A stretch of 64,000 nucleotides of DNA from the NCBI GenBank assembly GCA_963665155.2, contig CAXXFI010000002.1, forward strand, positions 434,001 to 498,000, given 5' to 3'. How positions within the stretch are numbered: the stretch's first letter is position 1; each line of letters begins with the position of its first letter. The notes below the pieces were generated by a model. That model was not told where the DNA came from, made no database searches, and was given only the letters and a program-made list of their open reading frames with translations. The DNA comes from UBA1141 sp963665155 (lineage in GTDB: Bacteria; Chloroflexota; Dehalococcoidia; Lucifugimonadales; UBA3495). Shown here in pieces: positions 1-7,761 of the stretch. The position numbers and the translations under genes were made by a program.

Positions 1-2
1 TG

Positions 3-714
3 TGGTACGTGCTGGACGTTCCGTCCGGCTTTACGGTGTGGCCGCCGGAGCCTGCCTGGACCAGTGCGGAGTATCAGGGATTCGGGCGTCCCCGCAAACC
101 CAGGCTGCGAGACGGTCAGCGCCGGACCATGGAGCAGCGCAGCGACGAGTTGCCGGAGGAGGCCTGGCGTGAGATTACGGTGGCCGAGGGAAGCCAGGGG
201 CCACGCAGCTACCTTTTCAGCGCCCAGAGGGTGCGACCGACCAGCAGGCGCAAGCCCGGCGAAATCCACTGGGCCGTCTACCGCCGGAACCGGGACGGCA
301 GCGAACCCCGCTACTACCTGTCCAATGCTCCGGAGGATACCCCGTTGGAGACCCTGGCATACGTGGGAGGCTCCCGTTGGCGTATAGAAACGGAGTTTGA
401 GACGGAGAAAAGCGACGTAGGCCTGGACGAGTACGAGACCCGCACCTGGGCTGGCTGGCATCACCACGTGGCCCTGTGCCTGCTGGGCGGAGCTTTTCTG
501 CTGAGCCTGCAACAGGCTTGGGGGGGGAAAGATGCCCCGGATCACGAGGCCGCAGGTCTACCGGGTGGTGCGGGAAATGCTGCCCCGGGAACGGTTCGGG
601 CCAACCGAGTTGCTGCGGTGGCTTGAGGATACGCAGGACAGTAACGAACGGGCCAAACGCTCCCATGCCAAGCGCCGCGCCGCCATGCGGGCATCACCCC
701 ACATCCCTCCCTGA
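3..714 (+). pseudogene. IS701-like transposase, C-terminal part, frameshifted
   Basis: This is the C-terminal half of a DDE transposase of the IS701/DDE_5 type; the N-terminus lies before the window. The supporting signature is the run around 380-460 encoding WRIETEFETEKSDVGLDEYE, in which the catalytic Glu is followed by the K-x3-GLDxYExR pattern. The frame is lost at a run of eight G (520-527). Reading seven G instead continues smoothly into the frame of 532-714, giving GGKMPRITRPQVYRVV and a natural C-terminus. The copy is therefore either inactivated or carries a homopolymer consensus error. The element ends just before a truncated CoA-transferase, so it probably caused that truncation. 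Family call is good; the exact IS is unknown. Confidence 0.75.
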
Positions 715-747
715 ACTGACGTTGTAATACTAGGTGATGATCGTTGA

Positions 748-1221
748 GTGGCGATTACGGTTTTTACCGGCGAAGATTGGCTCAGGTTCGTTGAAGCCCT
801 AGGCAGCCCCAATTGGGGCGAAGACGAACGGTTTACTTCGATGGCAAACCGAACCCGGTACGCCGACGAGTTGGATACCATGGTTGAGGGCTGGACTTTA
901 CAGCGCACGCCGGAAGACGTTATGGATGTGCTGCAAGCCGCCGGTGTATCTGCCGGGGTTGTTCAAACGGGCGCCGATTTGGCCCAAGACAAACATCTGA
1001 TGGATCGCGGATTTTTCCGACGGGTGCCCGACGCCAACGGCGAAATCCGCACCGTGGAGGGAGCGCCCTACAAGTTATCCAAGACCCCTGGGGCAGTAAT
1101 CAGGGGGGCACCCGAGTTCGGGGCCGACCAGACTTACATCCTGCGGGACGTCCTGCGGGACGTTTTGGGGATGACCGACGACGAACTGGCCGATTGCGCC
1201 ATAGCCGGTGTTTTCGAATAG
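748..1221 (+). pseudogene. CaiB/BaiF family CoA-transferase, C-terminal fragment
   Basis: The 157 residues match the C-terminal portion of class III CoA-transferases, which move CoA between acyl groups: AITVFTGEDWLRF, then an AGVSAGVV segment and a terminal domain with GAPEFGADQ. Full-length family members are about 400 residues, so roughly the first 60%, including the catalytic Asp region, is missing. A stop (745-747) lies immediately upstream of the GTG at 748 and the IS701-like remnant lies just before it. The gene was evidently cut by that insertion, and the fragment cannot be catalytically competent. The GTG is only the first in-frame codon after the break, not a natural start. Confidence 0.85.
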
Positions 1222-1253
1222 CCGATCGGTCCTAGTTGGAGTGGTCGATTCGC

Positions 1254-1562
1254 TCAGGCTAGATCCGCTATCAAATGACCGTCTCGGACGGTGACCGGAA
1301 ATGAGTACATGCGAGATCGCGGCCCATTTACGCACTCACCTTGAGTGTGCTCGAAGCGCCAACCGTGGTCGCGGCACATGAACGCATTCCCTTCATTCGA
1401 GACCACCGAGCCTTGATGCGGGCATATCGTAGACAGCAGCAGGTAACCTTTCTTGCCGGTTACGAGGTAGTAATATTCCTCGTCCACCGAGATTAGCTTC
1501 GGAAATTTGGTGAACGAAGATTCAGGACCCAAGTCGTACTCAGTTTCTTGTCGTGTCGACAT
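1254..1562 (-). CDS. Stand-alone Rieske [2Fe-2S] protein
   Basis: A 102-residue soluble Rieske-type protein. Both cluster-binding boxes are present: C47-P-H49 (CPHQG) and C63-x2-H66 (CRDHGW), the 2-Cys/2-His pattern that holds a [2Fe-2S] cluster. No membrane anchor or catalytic dioxygenase domain is present, so it is either an electron-transfer ferredoxin for an oxygenase or reductase encoded elsewhere or a stand-alone Rieske redox protein. It lies tail to tail with the CoA-transferase remnant and no partner oxygenase is adjacent. The spacing between boxes (13 residues) is slightly short for the family. Substrate and partner are unknown. Confidence 0.85.
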   Translation of the reverse strand: MSTRQETEYDLGPESSFTKFPKLISVDEEYYYLVTGKKGYLLLSTICPHQGSVVSNEGNAFMCRDHGWRFEHTQGECVNGPRSRMYSFPVTVRDGHLIADLA

Positions 1563-1954
1563 GATAAAGGTCTCAACTCCCGTTATGGCAGATTGTAATG
1601 CAAATTATCTTGCGGAGATTGGCCGATCGGCTACGGGCAGTATAAACCAAGCACGTCCACCCCTCAATAACGGCGTCAATCTCTCGCATGTGACGGATAA
1701 CAGTCATTATTTCAGTTATCATTCACTTGGTTGTTAATTCACCAAGGTGTTAGTACCTATGTGTGTTGATTTATAGCCGACGTACACCCGAGAAAATTGC
1801 GAAACTCTTTTCAGTGATTTTGGGCTAAGGAATCAGCCGGAATGGTTACGGAAACCGTAGGCTGAAAATGCGTAAAAAGGCTCCGGTGAACCTCGCACCG
1901 GAGCCTTCCTTCTTCAGTGTATAATGGTCTTATCACTTTTGTTGGAGGCTCTTT
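1563..1954. other. Gene-poor stretch, AT-rich, with one hairpin
   Basis: No convincing coding sequence was found in these 392 bases. They are more AT-rich than the surrounding genes. The only clear element is the hairpin listed separately at 1874-1914. Confidence 0.6.
1874..1914. terminator. Intrinsic terminator-like hairpin
   Basis: A perfect 10-bp stem (GGCTCCGGTG at 1879-1888 pairing with CACCGGAGCC at 1896-1905) closes a 7-nt loop. It is preceded by five A and followed by TTCCTTCTT. The structure could end transcription in either direction and separates the Rieske side from the next small gene. Confidence 0.7.
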
Positions 1955-2150
1955 ATGCCCAGTAACAACGCGATAACCATGCCAACCAGATGAACCCGAA
2001 CAACGATGCCTACTGGGAGTCCAGGGGGTATGATGAACGGCCGGATAATTGGGAAGATGAGGATGACGATGGTGACGGGGGCAACGATGATAACCGCGCC
2101 AACCAGCTTAATCCCAACAGCGATGCCTATAGTCGTCACGGGGGTCGTAA
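1955..2150 (+). pseudogene. Small Asn/Asp-rich repeat protein, two 1-nt deletions
   Basis: A good ribosome site (GGAGG, 1945-1949) precedes ATG 1955. The frame MPSNN breaks after 13 codons, but adding one base near 1969 continues as RDNHANQMNPNNDAYWESRG, then an acidic stretch and a second copy of the same motif, NRANQLNPNSDAY. Adding one base near 2131 then gives SSRGS and a stop at 2148-2150, mirroring the ESRG that follows the first motif. The result is a small acidic protein of about 65 residues with two N-x-x-A-N-Q-x-N-P-N-x-D-A-Y repeats. I do not know its function. The two deletions are either real decay or consensus errors. Confidence 0.6.
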
Positions 2151-2290
2151 CTCCCCAGTTGTGTGGAAGTGCTCCCGTGTGGGTGAACCGGCGGGACCGG
2201 ATGTTCGCTCTCGCAAAACCTCCTCCGCTAGTGCCGCCCCCGCGGAGCTTTCGCCGAGTTGCGTCAACAGCACTACGAAGGATTTTTACG

Positions 2291-2893
2291 ATGAATGGAG
2301 TAACTGAGACCTTAACCGCAGAAATATTCCGTGCGACTCTCCGTAGCCGATTGGCCTCCCAGCATCACAAAGAGACAGACACGGTATTTATCGACGAATT
2401 AGGAGTCTGCCAAGGGAGTGCCAAGATAGACATCGCGGTAGTAAACGGTCAGCTTCATGGGTACGAAATCAAATCGGATCGGGACAGTCTTCGGCGGCTA
2501 AGCAGCCAGGCTGTTCTGTACAGCAAAGTGTTTGACCGAGTAACCCTTGTCTGTGGCGAACGACACGTCTCTCACGCTCTGGATAGCATCCCCGCTTGGT
2601 GGGGAGTGTTACGGCTTGCCGTTACTGCGAAAGGTCCACTCGTTAAGTTTGTCAGACGTGGACGCAAAAATCCTAACAGGGAAATCCGATCTCTTGCAGA
2701 GTTTCTTTGGCGAGAGGAAGCGCTGGCGCTTTTGGAACAGAGACAACCACTTCATGGCCTTCGAAGCAAGCGACGAGCGGATTTATGGGGGAGGATTTGC
2801 GAACTATTTACCCTCGAAGAAGTAGCAAGCGCAGTGCGGGCTCACCTTAAGGCCACGGCAGAGAGCCGAGGCCGTCCTGCACGACTGTCGTGA
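2291..2893 (+). CDS. sce7726-family protein, PD-(D/E)XK nuclease-like
   Basis: A 200-residue protein resembling the sce7726 family, named after a Sorangium cellulosum gene adjacent to the beta-family gene sce7725. The core shows a PD-(D/E)XK arrangement: D47 in KIDIAVV, followed after a hairpin by E59-x-K61 in YEIKSDRDS. A nuclease role is therefore plausible but not shown. ATG 2291 follows AAGGA at about 8 nt; longer in-frame extensions overlap the small gene upstream and look unnatural. The 3' end overlaps the beta-family gene on the other strand by 47 nt, so the two are convergent, whereas related pairs usually run in the same direction. Confidence 0.8.
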   Translation: MNGVTETLTAEIFRATLRSRLASQHHKETDTVFIDELGVCQGSAKIDIAVVNGQLHGYEIKSDRDSLRRLSSQAVLYSKVFDRVTLVCGERHVSHALDSIPAWWGVLRLAVTAKGPLVKFVRRGRKNPNREIRSLAEFLWREEALALLEQRQPLHGLRSKRRADLWGRICELFTLEEVASAVRAHLKATAESRGRPARLS

Positions 2894-3914
2894 TATGGTG
2901 AATAGTGCCTATTTGCCTCCACACTTCTGCCGAACCAAGTTTGTCAGCGCCGTCGGCCGCATCTTTCGCCATTTTGCATCCGGCGCAATGCGCCGCCCCA
3001 TCAAAGTAACCTCGTAAATGCCCATAAACAAGTTGCATCGCCAAGTATGGGAACTGGACGCTTGGAGGGATTACTTTTGTACTTTCTCCCTTCACGAGAA
3101 GCCAGTCCTCGCTTAGGGCATAACGAATGGCAGCAGACACTTGCATGTATCTGGGATCGAAGTTCTCTACTCCAATAGGGTGCTGAATAGCACAGTCACT
3201 GAATGTTGGCAACCGCTCCAATGTGGCCCGCCGAGCAAACAGCTCATCGCGCCAGGCTAGCCATTCGGACCGTCTGATAAGAACATCCGTATTTCGATCC
3301 AATACTGCCATGCTCATTGGGAAGGCAGATCCGGACACTGTTAGAGTCCGCCACTGACTTTTCGACTGGATATCCGTTAAGAATGCCTGTGTAAGCGCTG
3401 CTATACCTGCAGGAATTAAGTTGTCCACTGGACCAAGATCTAAAATAAGATCTACATTACCCGGTGATAGGTTATTTGAGGACATGAAGCGATTCAATCC
3501 CGCAGACAGACCCCCAGCTTCAAATTCTTCCCGAGTCAGCCGTATGCCAATTCCATAGTTAGCGCTATGGGCGATTGCTGGGGCCACGTCAACAGTTCGG
3601 GACACGCCAGTAATGGGCGTAAACGGGACGCTTTCTCGTAATCCTCGTGCGAACACTTCGGTTGCTGCGGCTTGACCGTCGGCCTCTATCTCTCGAACGT
3701 CCAGTAAGCAGCGAGCATACCCTTGGAGGCTGGACGCAAGATTTTTAAAGCTTGTTGTAAGATGACTATCAACCGTCCGTTCGCCTGTTCGTTCAACTAT
3801 CTCCAGTAAAGGCACTATGCGTTGTTTCAGGCTCGGGGATATTCTTGAAAGAGCAGCCTTTTCTCCACGCTTTACCTTCAGTACCGGTACGTAATGACAA
3901 GGACCAAATGTCAT
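2847..3914 (-). CDS. Beta family protein (T4 beta-like, sce7725 type)
   Basis: About 355 residues matching the phage T4 beta-protein family (PF14350). The typical opening is visible (HYVPVLKVKRGEKAAL, then IVPLLEIVE), as are a mid-protein LDLGPVD segment and a C-terminal Cys pair, CAGC. The biochemical function of the family is unknown; homologues occur in phages and in bacterial islands beside sce7726 proteins. I chose the ATG at 3914 because it overlaps the stop of the PIN-like gene as ATGA and has GGAGGG just upstream; ATG 3941 would add nine residues. It is the last gene of a tightly overlapping three-gene minus-strand operon. Confidence 0.8.
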   Translation of the reverse strand: MTFGPCHYVPVLKVKRGEKAALSRISPSLKQRIVPLLEIVERTGERTVDSHLTTSFKNLASSLQGYARCLLDVREIEADGQAAATEVFARGLRESVPFTPITGVSRTVDVAPAIAHSANYGIGIRLTREEFEAGGLSAGLNRFMSSNNLSPGNVDLILDLGPVDNLIPAGIAALTQAFLTDIQSKSQWRTLTVSGSAFPMSMAVLDRNTDVLIRRSEWLAWRDELFARRATLERLPTFSDCAIQHPIGVENFDPRYMQVSAAIRYALSEDWLLVKGESTKVIPPSVQFPYLAMQLVYGHLRGYFDGAAHCAGCKMAKDAADGADKLGSAEVWRQIGTIHHITTVVQDGLGSLPWP

Positions 3915-4540
3915 ATCCCTCCATGTGAAGGCGGTCGCCACAAACCCAACGGACTGACTTCGGACGCAAGACTGCGATAGAACGACATGAGCCCAACTAA
4001 TGGGGAAGAATTTGAATCTGAGAAGCTAAGCCTGACTGCGGTGTCTAAATTCATCAGAGGGCAGATTCGTGAACGTACAACGTCCAATCCAATTTGCTCA
4101 CAGAGTTCAATCAGAATTGCCTCAAGCACGACAATGCGACCGTCGAGAGCTTTAGCATAACCGGAGATATCCTTTATTCCACGAATTCCTCGCTTGTCGC
4201 TCGTGAGCAACAATATCTCATGCTCTGCCGAGGCCGCCAGAAGTTGAGCTTCGCCTGGATCTATTGAAGTTACAGCGGCAAGTGGAGAGAGCCAGTGTTC
4301 GCTAGGTTGTATGGCGACAGGTATTCTATCGGCTTTGGGCAACAGCGCATCGGAGGCGTCAGCCCCCAATTTTTCACGAAGCCGACCCCTCCTGAGCATA
4401 TACGGGAGCGCAGCTAGTCGGCCGCACGCTTCAATTGGGACACCCAACGAAGTTGCGGCGTCGACGAATAACCCGGCAACTTCAAGTTTACAATACGCGT
4501 CTGTATCAACCAGCAAGTGCTGTGGGGCTTGGCTGACCAT
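3911..4540 (-). CDS. PIN-like domain protein
   Basis: A 209-residue protein with a PIN-like acidic pattern: VDTDAY (D12, D14) near the N-terminus, DPGEAQLLA with E97, and LLTSDKRG with D115. This matches the order of metal-binding acids in PIN RNases, although it is longer than typical toxin PINs and has an all-alpha-looking C-terminal half. It overlaps the peptidase gene upstream by 35 nt and the beta gene downstream by 4 nt, which implies translational coupling and a joint function. No antitoxin-like small gene is adjacent; the ImmA/IrrE protein may be its regulator. Fold assignment is moderate, function inferred. Confidence 0.65.
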   Translation of the reverse strand: MVSQAPQHLLVDTDAYCKLEVAGLFVDAATSLGVPIEACGRLAALPYMLRRGRLREKLGADASDALLPKADRIPVAIQPSEHWLSPLAAVTSIDPGEAQLLAASAEHEILLLTSDKRGIRGIKDISGYAKALDGRIVVLEAILIELCEQIGLDVVRSRICPLMNLDTAVRLSFSDSNSSPLVGLMSFYRSLASEVSPLGLWRPPSHGGI

Positions 4541-5519
4541 AGACGCACCGCAAGAGGTCTAAATCGATGTCCCCCGCACAGTCCAAGTCTACGTACTCGT
4601 CGAATATTTCCCGAACTTGGTTGCGCGCTCCCGTTGAACGGTATAGGGCCTTAACAGCCATTGTGGCGGCTGGGTAGTTCCGCGTTTTAGAAGCCCAAGC
4701 ATATATTATTGAACTCGCATCAACACCAGTTTGGCTTTCTAGGTCGATAGCCTGCTGAGCTATCACTTTAGCGTCTGCCCCTGTCTCTTCCGAGATGGTA
4801 ACGGTCGCATCGCCTACCAGCAGGTGCCTAGCGAAGCGATCAGCCGCGTATTCCATAGCCGATTCATCCTGTACAGCCTCATTCTCGTCCAAGACCGGCG
4901 TACCTGGCGAACAATCGCCAGCCACGATGTGTCCTGTTTCATGAGCTACGAGAAAGGCGACTCTTCCAGGCTCATCGTAACGGTGGCCGAGAACAATGAC
5001 AGGGTGAGCATCAACGATATATGCCAATCCTTGAAAACTGGGTGTGGGTAACACGTCTAAGGGAATTACTGGGATGCCCTTGTTCCACAAATCGCGGAGG
5101 ATAGCTCCTAGCTGGACCGTACCGTTGGCCCCTGACTGGAGGATACGGCGCCACTCAAGTGGGTCCGCAATTGGAGCCTCAATAACTCCAGGTAGCCTCA
5201 GGTTTCGTATCACTGCTTGGCTGAGTCGTATCGCCGAGTGAATTGCTGGCCCTAATCGGTCGCGGTCTATGTCGCGCACTCTCCTCATCTGGGGGGTACC
5301 ATATGAAGGTAGTACGAGTGCAGATTCGGGATTCCTTACGTTGGATATGGGAACGTCTAAGAAACGGGCGACGCGCACCTCAATTTCTGGTAAGACATCA
5401 GGATCCCGGGCATAGGATTCTTCCCACCAATCCGGCAACAACGCAGCGGTTACGAACTCTTTTTTGAACCCCACCCGGGACAAACGTTTTATCAATGTGT
5501 TGAAAGAGTGCTTGGCCAT
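4506..5519 (-). CDS. ImmA/IrrE family metallopeptidase
   Basis: A 337-residue protein with the zincin motif H193-E194-x2-H197 (HETGH) and a downstream MEYAADRFARHLL helix typical of ImmA/IrrE peptidases (M78), which cleave repressors during induction of mobile elements or stress responses. The N-terminal 60 residues (EFVTAALLPDWW, then ARFLDVP) resemble the XRE-linked region often found in this family. ATG 5519 is preceded by GGAGGAG at 7 nt, so I preferred it to a codon six residues upstream. It is the first gene of a three-gene minus-strand operon with the PIN-like and beta genes. A sensor-protease role in a defence module is inferred. Confidence 0.85.
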   Translation of the reverse strand: MAKHSFNTLIKRLSRVGFKKEFVTAALLPDWWEESYARDPDVLPEIEVRVARFLDVPISNVRNPESALVLPSYGTPQMRRVRDIDRDRLGPAIHSAIRLSQAVIRNLRLPGVIEAPIADPLEWRRILQSGANGTVQLGAILRDLWNKGIPVIPLDVLPTPSFQGLAYIVDAHPVIVLGHRYDEPGRVAFLVAHETGHIVAGDCSPGTPVLDENEAVQDESAMEYAADRFARHLLVGDATVTISEETGADAKVIAQQAIDLESQTGVDASSIIYAWASKTRNYPAATMAVKALYRSTGARNQVREIFDEYVDLDCAGDIDLDLLRCVYGQPSPTALAG

Positions 5520-5726
5520 GTGGGCTCCTCCTAGCACAAAAAACTTAAGGGGGATCAGGATAGAGGCACTTGCTACGGCTCCTCAATCCCACGTCGAGCC
5601 AACAAGGGGGCATGGCTGCTTCATGCAAATACCAGGACTCAACGTTTTGAGGGTGACAAAGGAACCGTAGCAGGGCTATCCTACCGCCAAGCGGTTATGC
5701 GGTCAAATATATAATCCCCTTCCTTT

Positions 5727-6998
5727 TTACGCCACTTTGACGGACATCCGGCGCATCCGGTCGACGTCACCCGCCCGCAACCGCGCCACCGCGGTCGCTT
5801 GAAAGGTCAGTACCGACAGCGTAGCGTGGAGCGTGATCTTCCGGATCCCCCGGACGCAGTGGCCCTCCAGCCCCCGCGAGTGCTTTAGGCTGCGGAATAT
5901 CCGCTCAATGCTCATACGCTGGCTATAGAGGCGCTTCCATGCTGCTGTGAACCTGGGGAGCGGCCCGAGAACCCGCAGGTTGTTCTTCGGGTCCTCCCAG
6001 ACCTCGGTATCGCAGTGGGTGGTCGCCTTGGTCCCCTGGGTCTTGAGCAGACAACCCTCGGCCGGGCACCGGAATAGGTGAGCGCCAGTCTCCGGGTCCG
6101 TGCGGACGTACTCCATCGCCTCCCCGCTCATGCAGGCAGGTCTGCCTGATTCCGTGTAGATGCCGTCGTAGAGCCCATCCTTGGCAGTAGGCTTCCGTAT
6201 GTGAATGACGGGAATAATGCCCAAGCCGAACAGGGACTTGTGGTTGGTGAGGCTATCGTAGCCCCGGTCGGCGAGCAATGCGCCTGGCTCCATCCAGGGG
6301 TGGGCGCCCAGGACTTTGCGGATGTCTATGGGCAGATGGGTGGAATCGTTCTCATTGGCCGGGGTGATGGTGAAGGCCAGCGGGACGCCGTGGGTGGCGT
6401 CGGAAACTAGGTGCATCTTGTACCCGAAACCCCATTCCTTATCCCCGTCCTTGGTCCTGGAACTGTGCTTGACGCCCCATCGGGCATCGGGATCCCTGAC
6501 CACTTTGCGATTGGGGTTGGCGTAGGTGAGAAACAGGGTGGAGTCCACGGCCAGGACCATGCCGAGGGGCGGGAGAGGCTGGTCCTGCCGGCCTTCCCGC
6601 TGCTTCACAGCGGGAACCAGCCATCGCAGCTCCTCGGTGGCATCGACAAAGCACTGTTCTACCAGCGGTTGGTGGTCGGCCAGGCGGGTGACGAAGCGGC
6701 TGAGGGCGCTTTCGCTAGGCACATCGTCGCTCAAACCACAGACTTCCCGGAGCTTCCGGCTGCCGCGCAGCCTCTCCAGCAGTTGGTTGTTGTAGCGAAT
6801 CTTCAGCAGGAACTTGACCAGGTAGGCCCGCCACATGGCCCGGATCGGGTAGCCGGGGCGTCCGGTGCGGCGGTACTCCTGCAGGGAGTTAAGAAGAGGC
6901 TCGTCGTTGAGGTCGTCGAGGATAGCGGCCAGGAACCCATAGCCGCTTTTGGGGGATTGATTAGTCCATGCGGACTGTGTAAAATCCGGTGAAGCCAC
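5727..6998 (-). CDS. IS5/IS1182-type transposase
   Basis: A 423-residue transposase with an N-terminal DUF772-like domain (PGYPIRAMWRAYLVKFLL) and a DDE core: D in LAVDSTLF, D in LLADRGYD and E in SIERIFRSLKHSRGLEGH. The reading frame is intact, so the element could be active. I could not define matched terminal inverted repeats or a target duplication with confidence. It lies directly upstream of the ImmA/IrrE operon and marks the right edge of the accessory block before pyrG. It may belong to IS1182 or a related IS4/IS5-clan group. Confidence 0.85.
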   Translation of the reverse strand: MASPDFTQSAWTNQSPKSGYGFLAAILDDLNDEPLLNSLQEYRRTGRPGYPIRAMWRAYLVKFLLKIRYNNQLLERLRGSRKLREVCGLSDDVPSESALSRFVTRLADHQPLVEQCFVDATEELRWLVPAVKQREGRQDQPLPPLGMVLAVDSTLFLTYANPNRKVVRDPDARWGVKHSSRTKDGDKEWGFGYKMHLVSDATHGVPLAFTITPANENDSTHLPIDIRKVLGAHPWMEPGALLADRGYDSLTNHKSLFGLGIIPVIHIRKPTAKDGLYDGIYTESGRPACMSGEAMEYVRTDPETGAHLFRCPAEGCLLKTQGTKATTHCDTEVWEDPKNNLRVLGPLPRFTAAWKRLYSQRMSIERIFRSLKHSRGLEGHCVRGIRKITLHATLSVLTFQATAVARLRAGDVDRMRRMSVKVA

Positions 6999-7025
6999 TT
7001 CAGGGCGGTATCCTGTCCGTGGTTA

Positions 7026-7058
7026 GAAACCGCTAGAGGTCTTAACTCTGGCGGTTTC
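7026..7058. terminator. Hairpin, terminator-like
   Basis: GAAACCGCTAGAG (7026-7038) pairs with CTCTGGCGGTTTC (7046-7058) with one G-T wobble and a 7-nt loop, giving a 13-bp stem. The downstream side is T-rich but interrupted. It sits between the transposase start and the next small gene and may insulate one from the other. Confidence 0.55.
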
Positions 7059-7180
7059 GCTATTTATGTAATACTCTATTTTACCCCTGGGCCAGTTACA
7101 TTTCCCACCACCAAATGTCAGTAGAGCCTAGGATCCGCTTTGATGGTTGCTCCAGGATGCCCGACTGAGTAGAATGACGT

Positions 7181-7474
7181 ATGGTAAAAGAGACTCGGAT
7201 CGTTCTCGATCCTTCTGAATTTCAGCGTTTCAGGATCATTTGCCGCTGCGGAGGAGAAGTAATCTGTCCCTTAAGGGACGGAGGCGGCAATCTGTTTATT
7301 CCACCAAACCACTGTCCTCATTGCCAGAACGACTGGCAAAGCGGAGGAATCGCCCGACAAGTATACGTGCAAATCGGGAATATGATGAACGCTGTCCGAT
7401 ATCTGTCCGAGTTACCCGCCGATACGCCTCTATCTGTTCGCTTCGAGATCGACGCAGAGCCAGAGAAGAAATAA
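7181..7474 (+). CDS. Hypothetical zinc-ribbon-like protein
   Basis: A 97-residue protein with four cysteines arranged as C-x-C (ICRCGGEV) and C-x2-C (HCPHCQNDW) separated by about 22 residues, a pattern consistent with one zinc ribbon. The C-terminal half is amphipathic. No family name is recognised. It stands alone between an IS and pyrG, on the same strand as pyrG, with a 287-bp gap in which I see no other gene. The ATG at 7181 is the only reasonable start. Confidence 0.55.
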   Translation: MVKETRIVLDPSEFQRFRIICRCGGEVICPLRDGGGNLFIPPNHCPHCQNDWQSGGIARQVYVQIGNMMNAVRYLSELPADTPLSVRFEIDAEPEKK

Positions 7475-7761
7475 CCCCCACCAATGCTGCCACGGTCTTC
7501 TTCCGATTCCTCGTAAACGGATTCCACCGGGATTGTGGCGGGATTCGTTTCATGGGTGTCAAGACCGTGAGTTTCGCAATTTTCTCTACACCCACAAACA
7601 CTTGACACTCCCAAATATGAGACATTATAATTACGTCTAGTCCATGTATCCCCTCGGGCTTTTGATTCACACTTCCTGTTCGCATTTACATTTCGTTGCG
7701 ATAGCCACGTATGGTGGCTGGAGCGAAATGCCTCCCCGACCAACATCTCTAGCGTAGGCGC

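Noticed and set aside
5640..7080. Terminal inverted repeats of the IS5/IS1182-type element
   Set aside because: Only scattered short matches such as TACCGCC were found; no consistent inverted pair at both ends.
7475..7761. Long open frames on both strands between the zinc-ribbon gene and pyrG
   Set aside because: They overlap pyrG or the small gene in wrong frames, lack ribosome sites and have unnatural composition.
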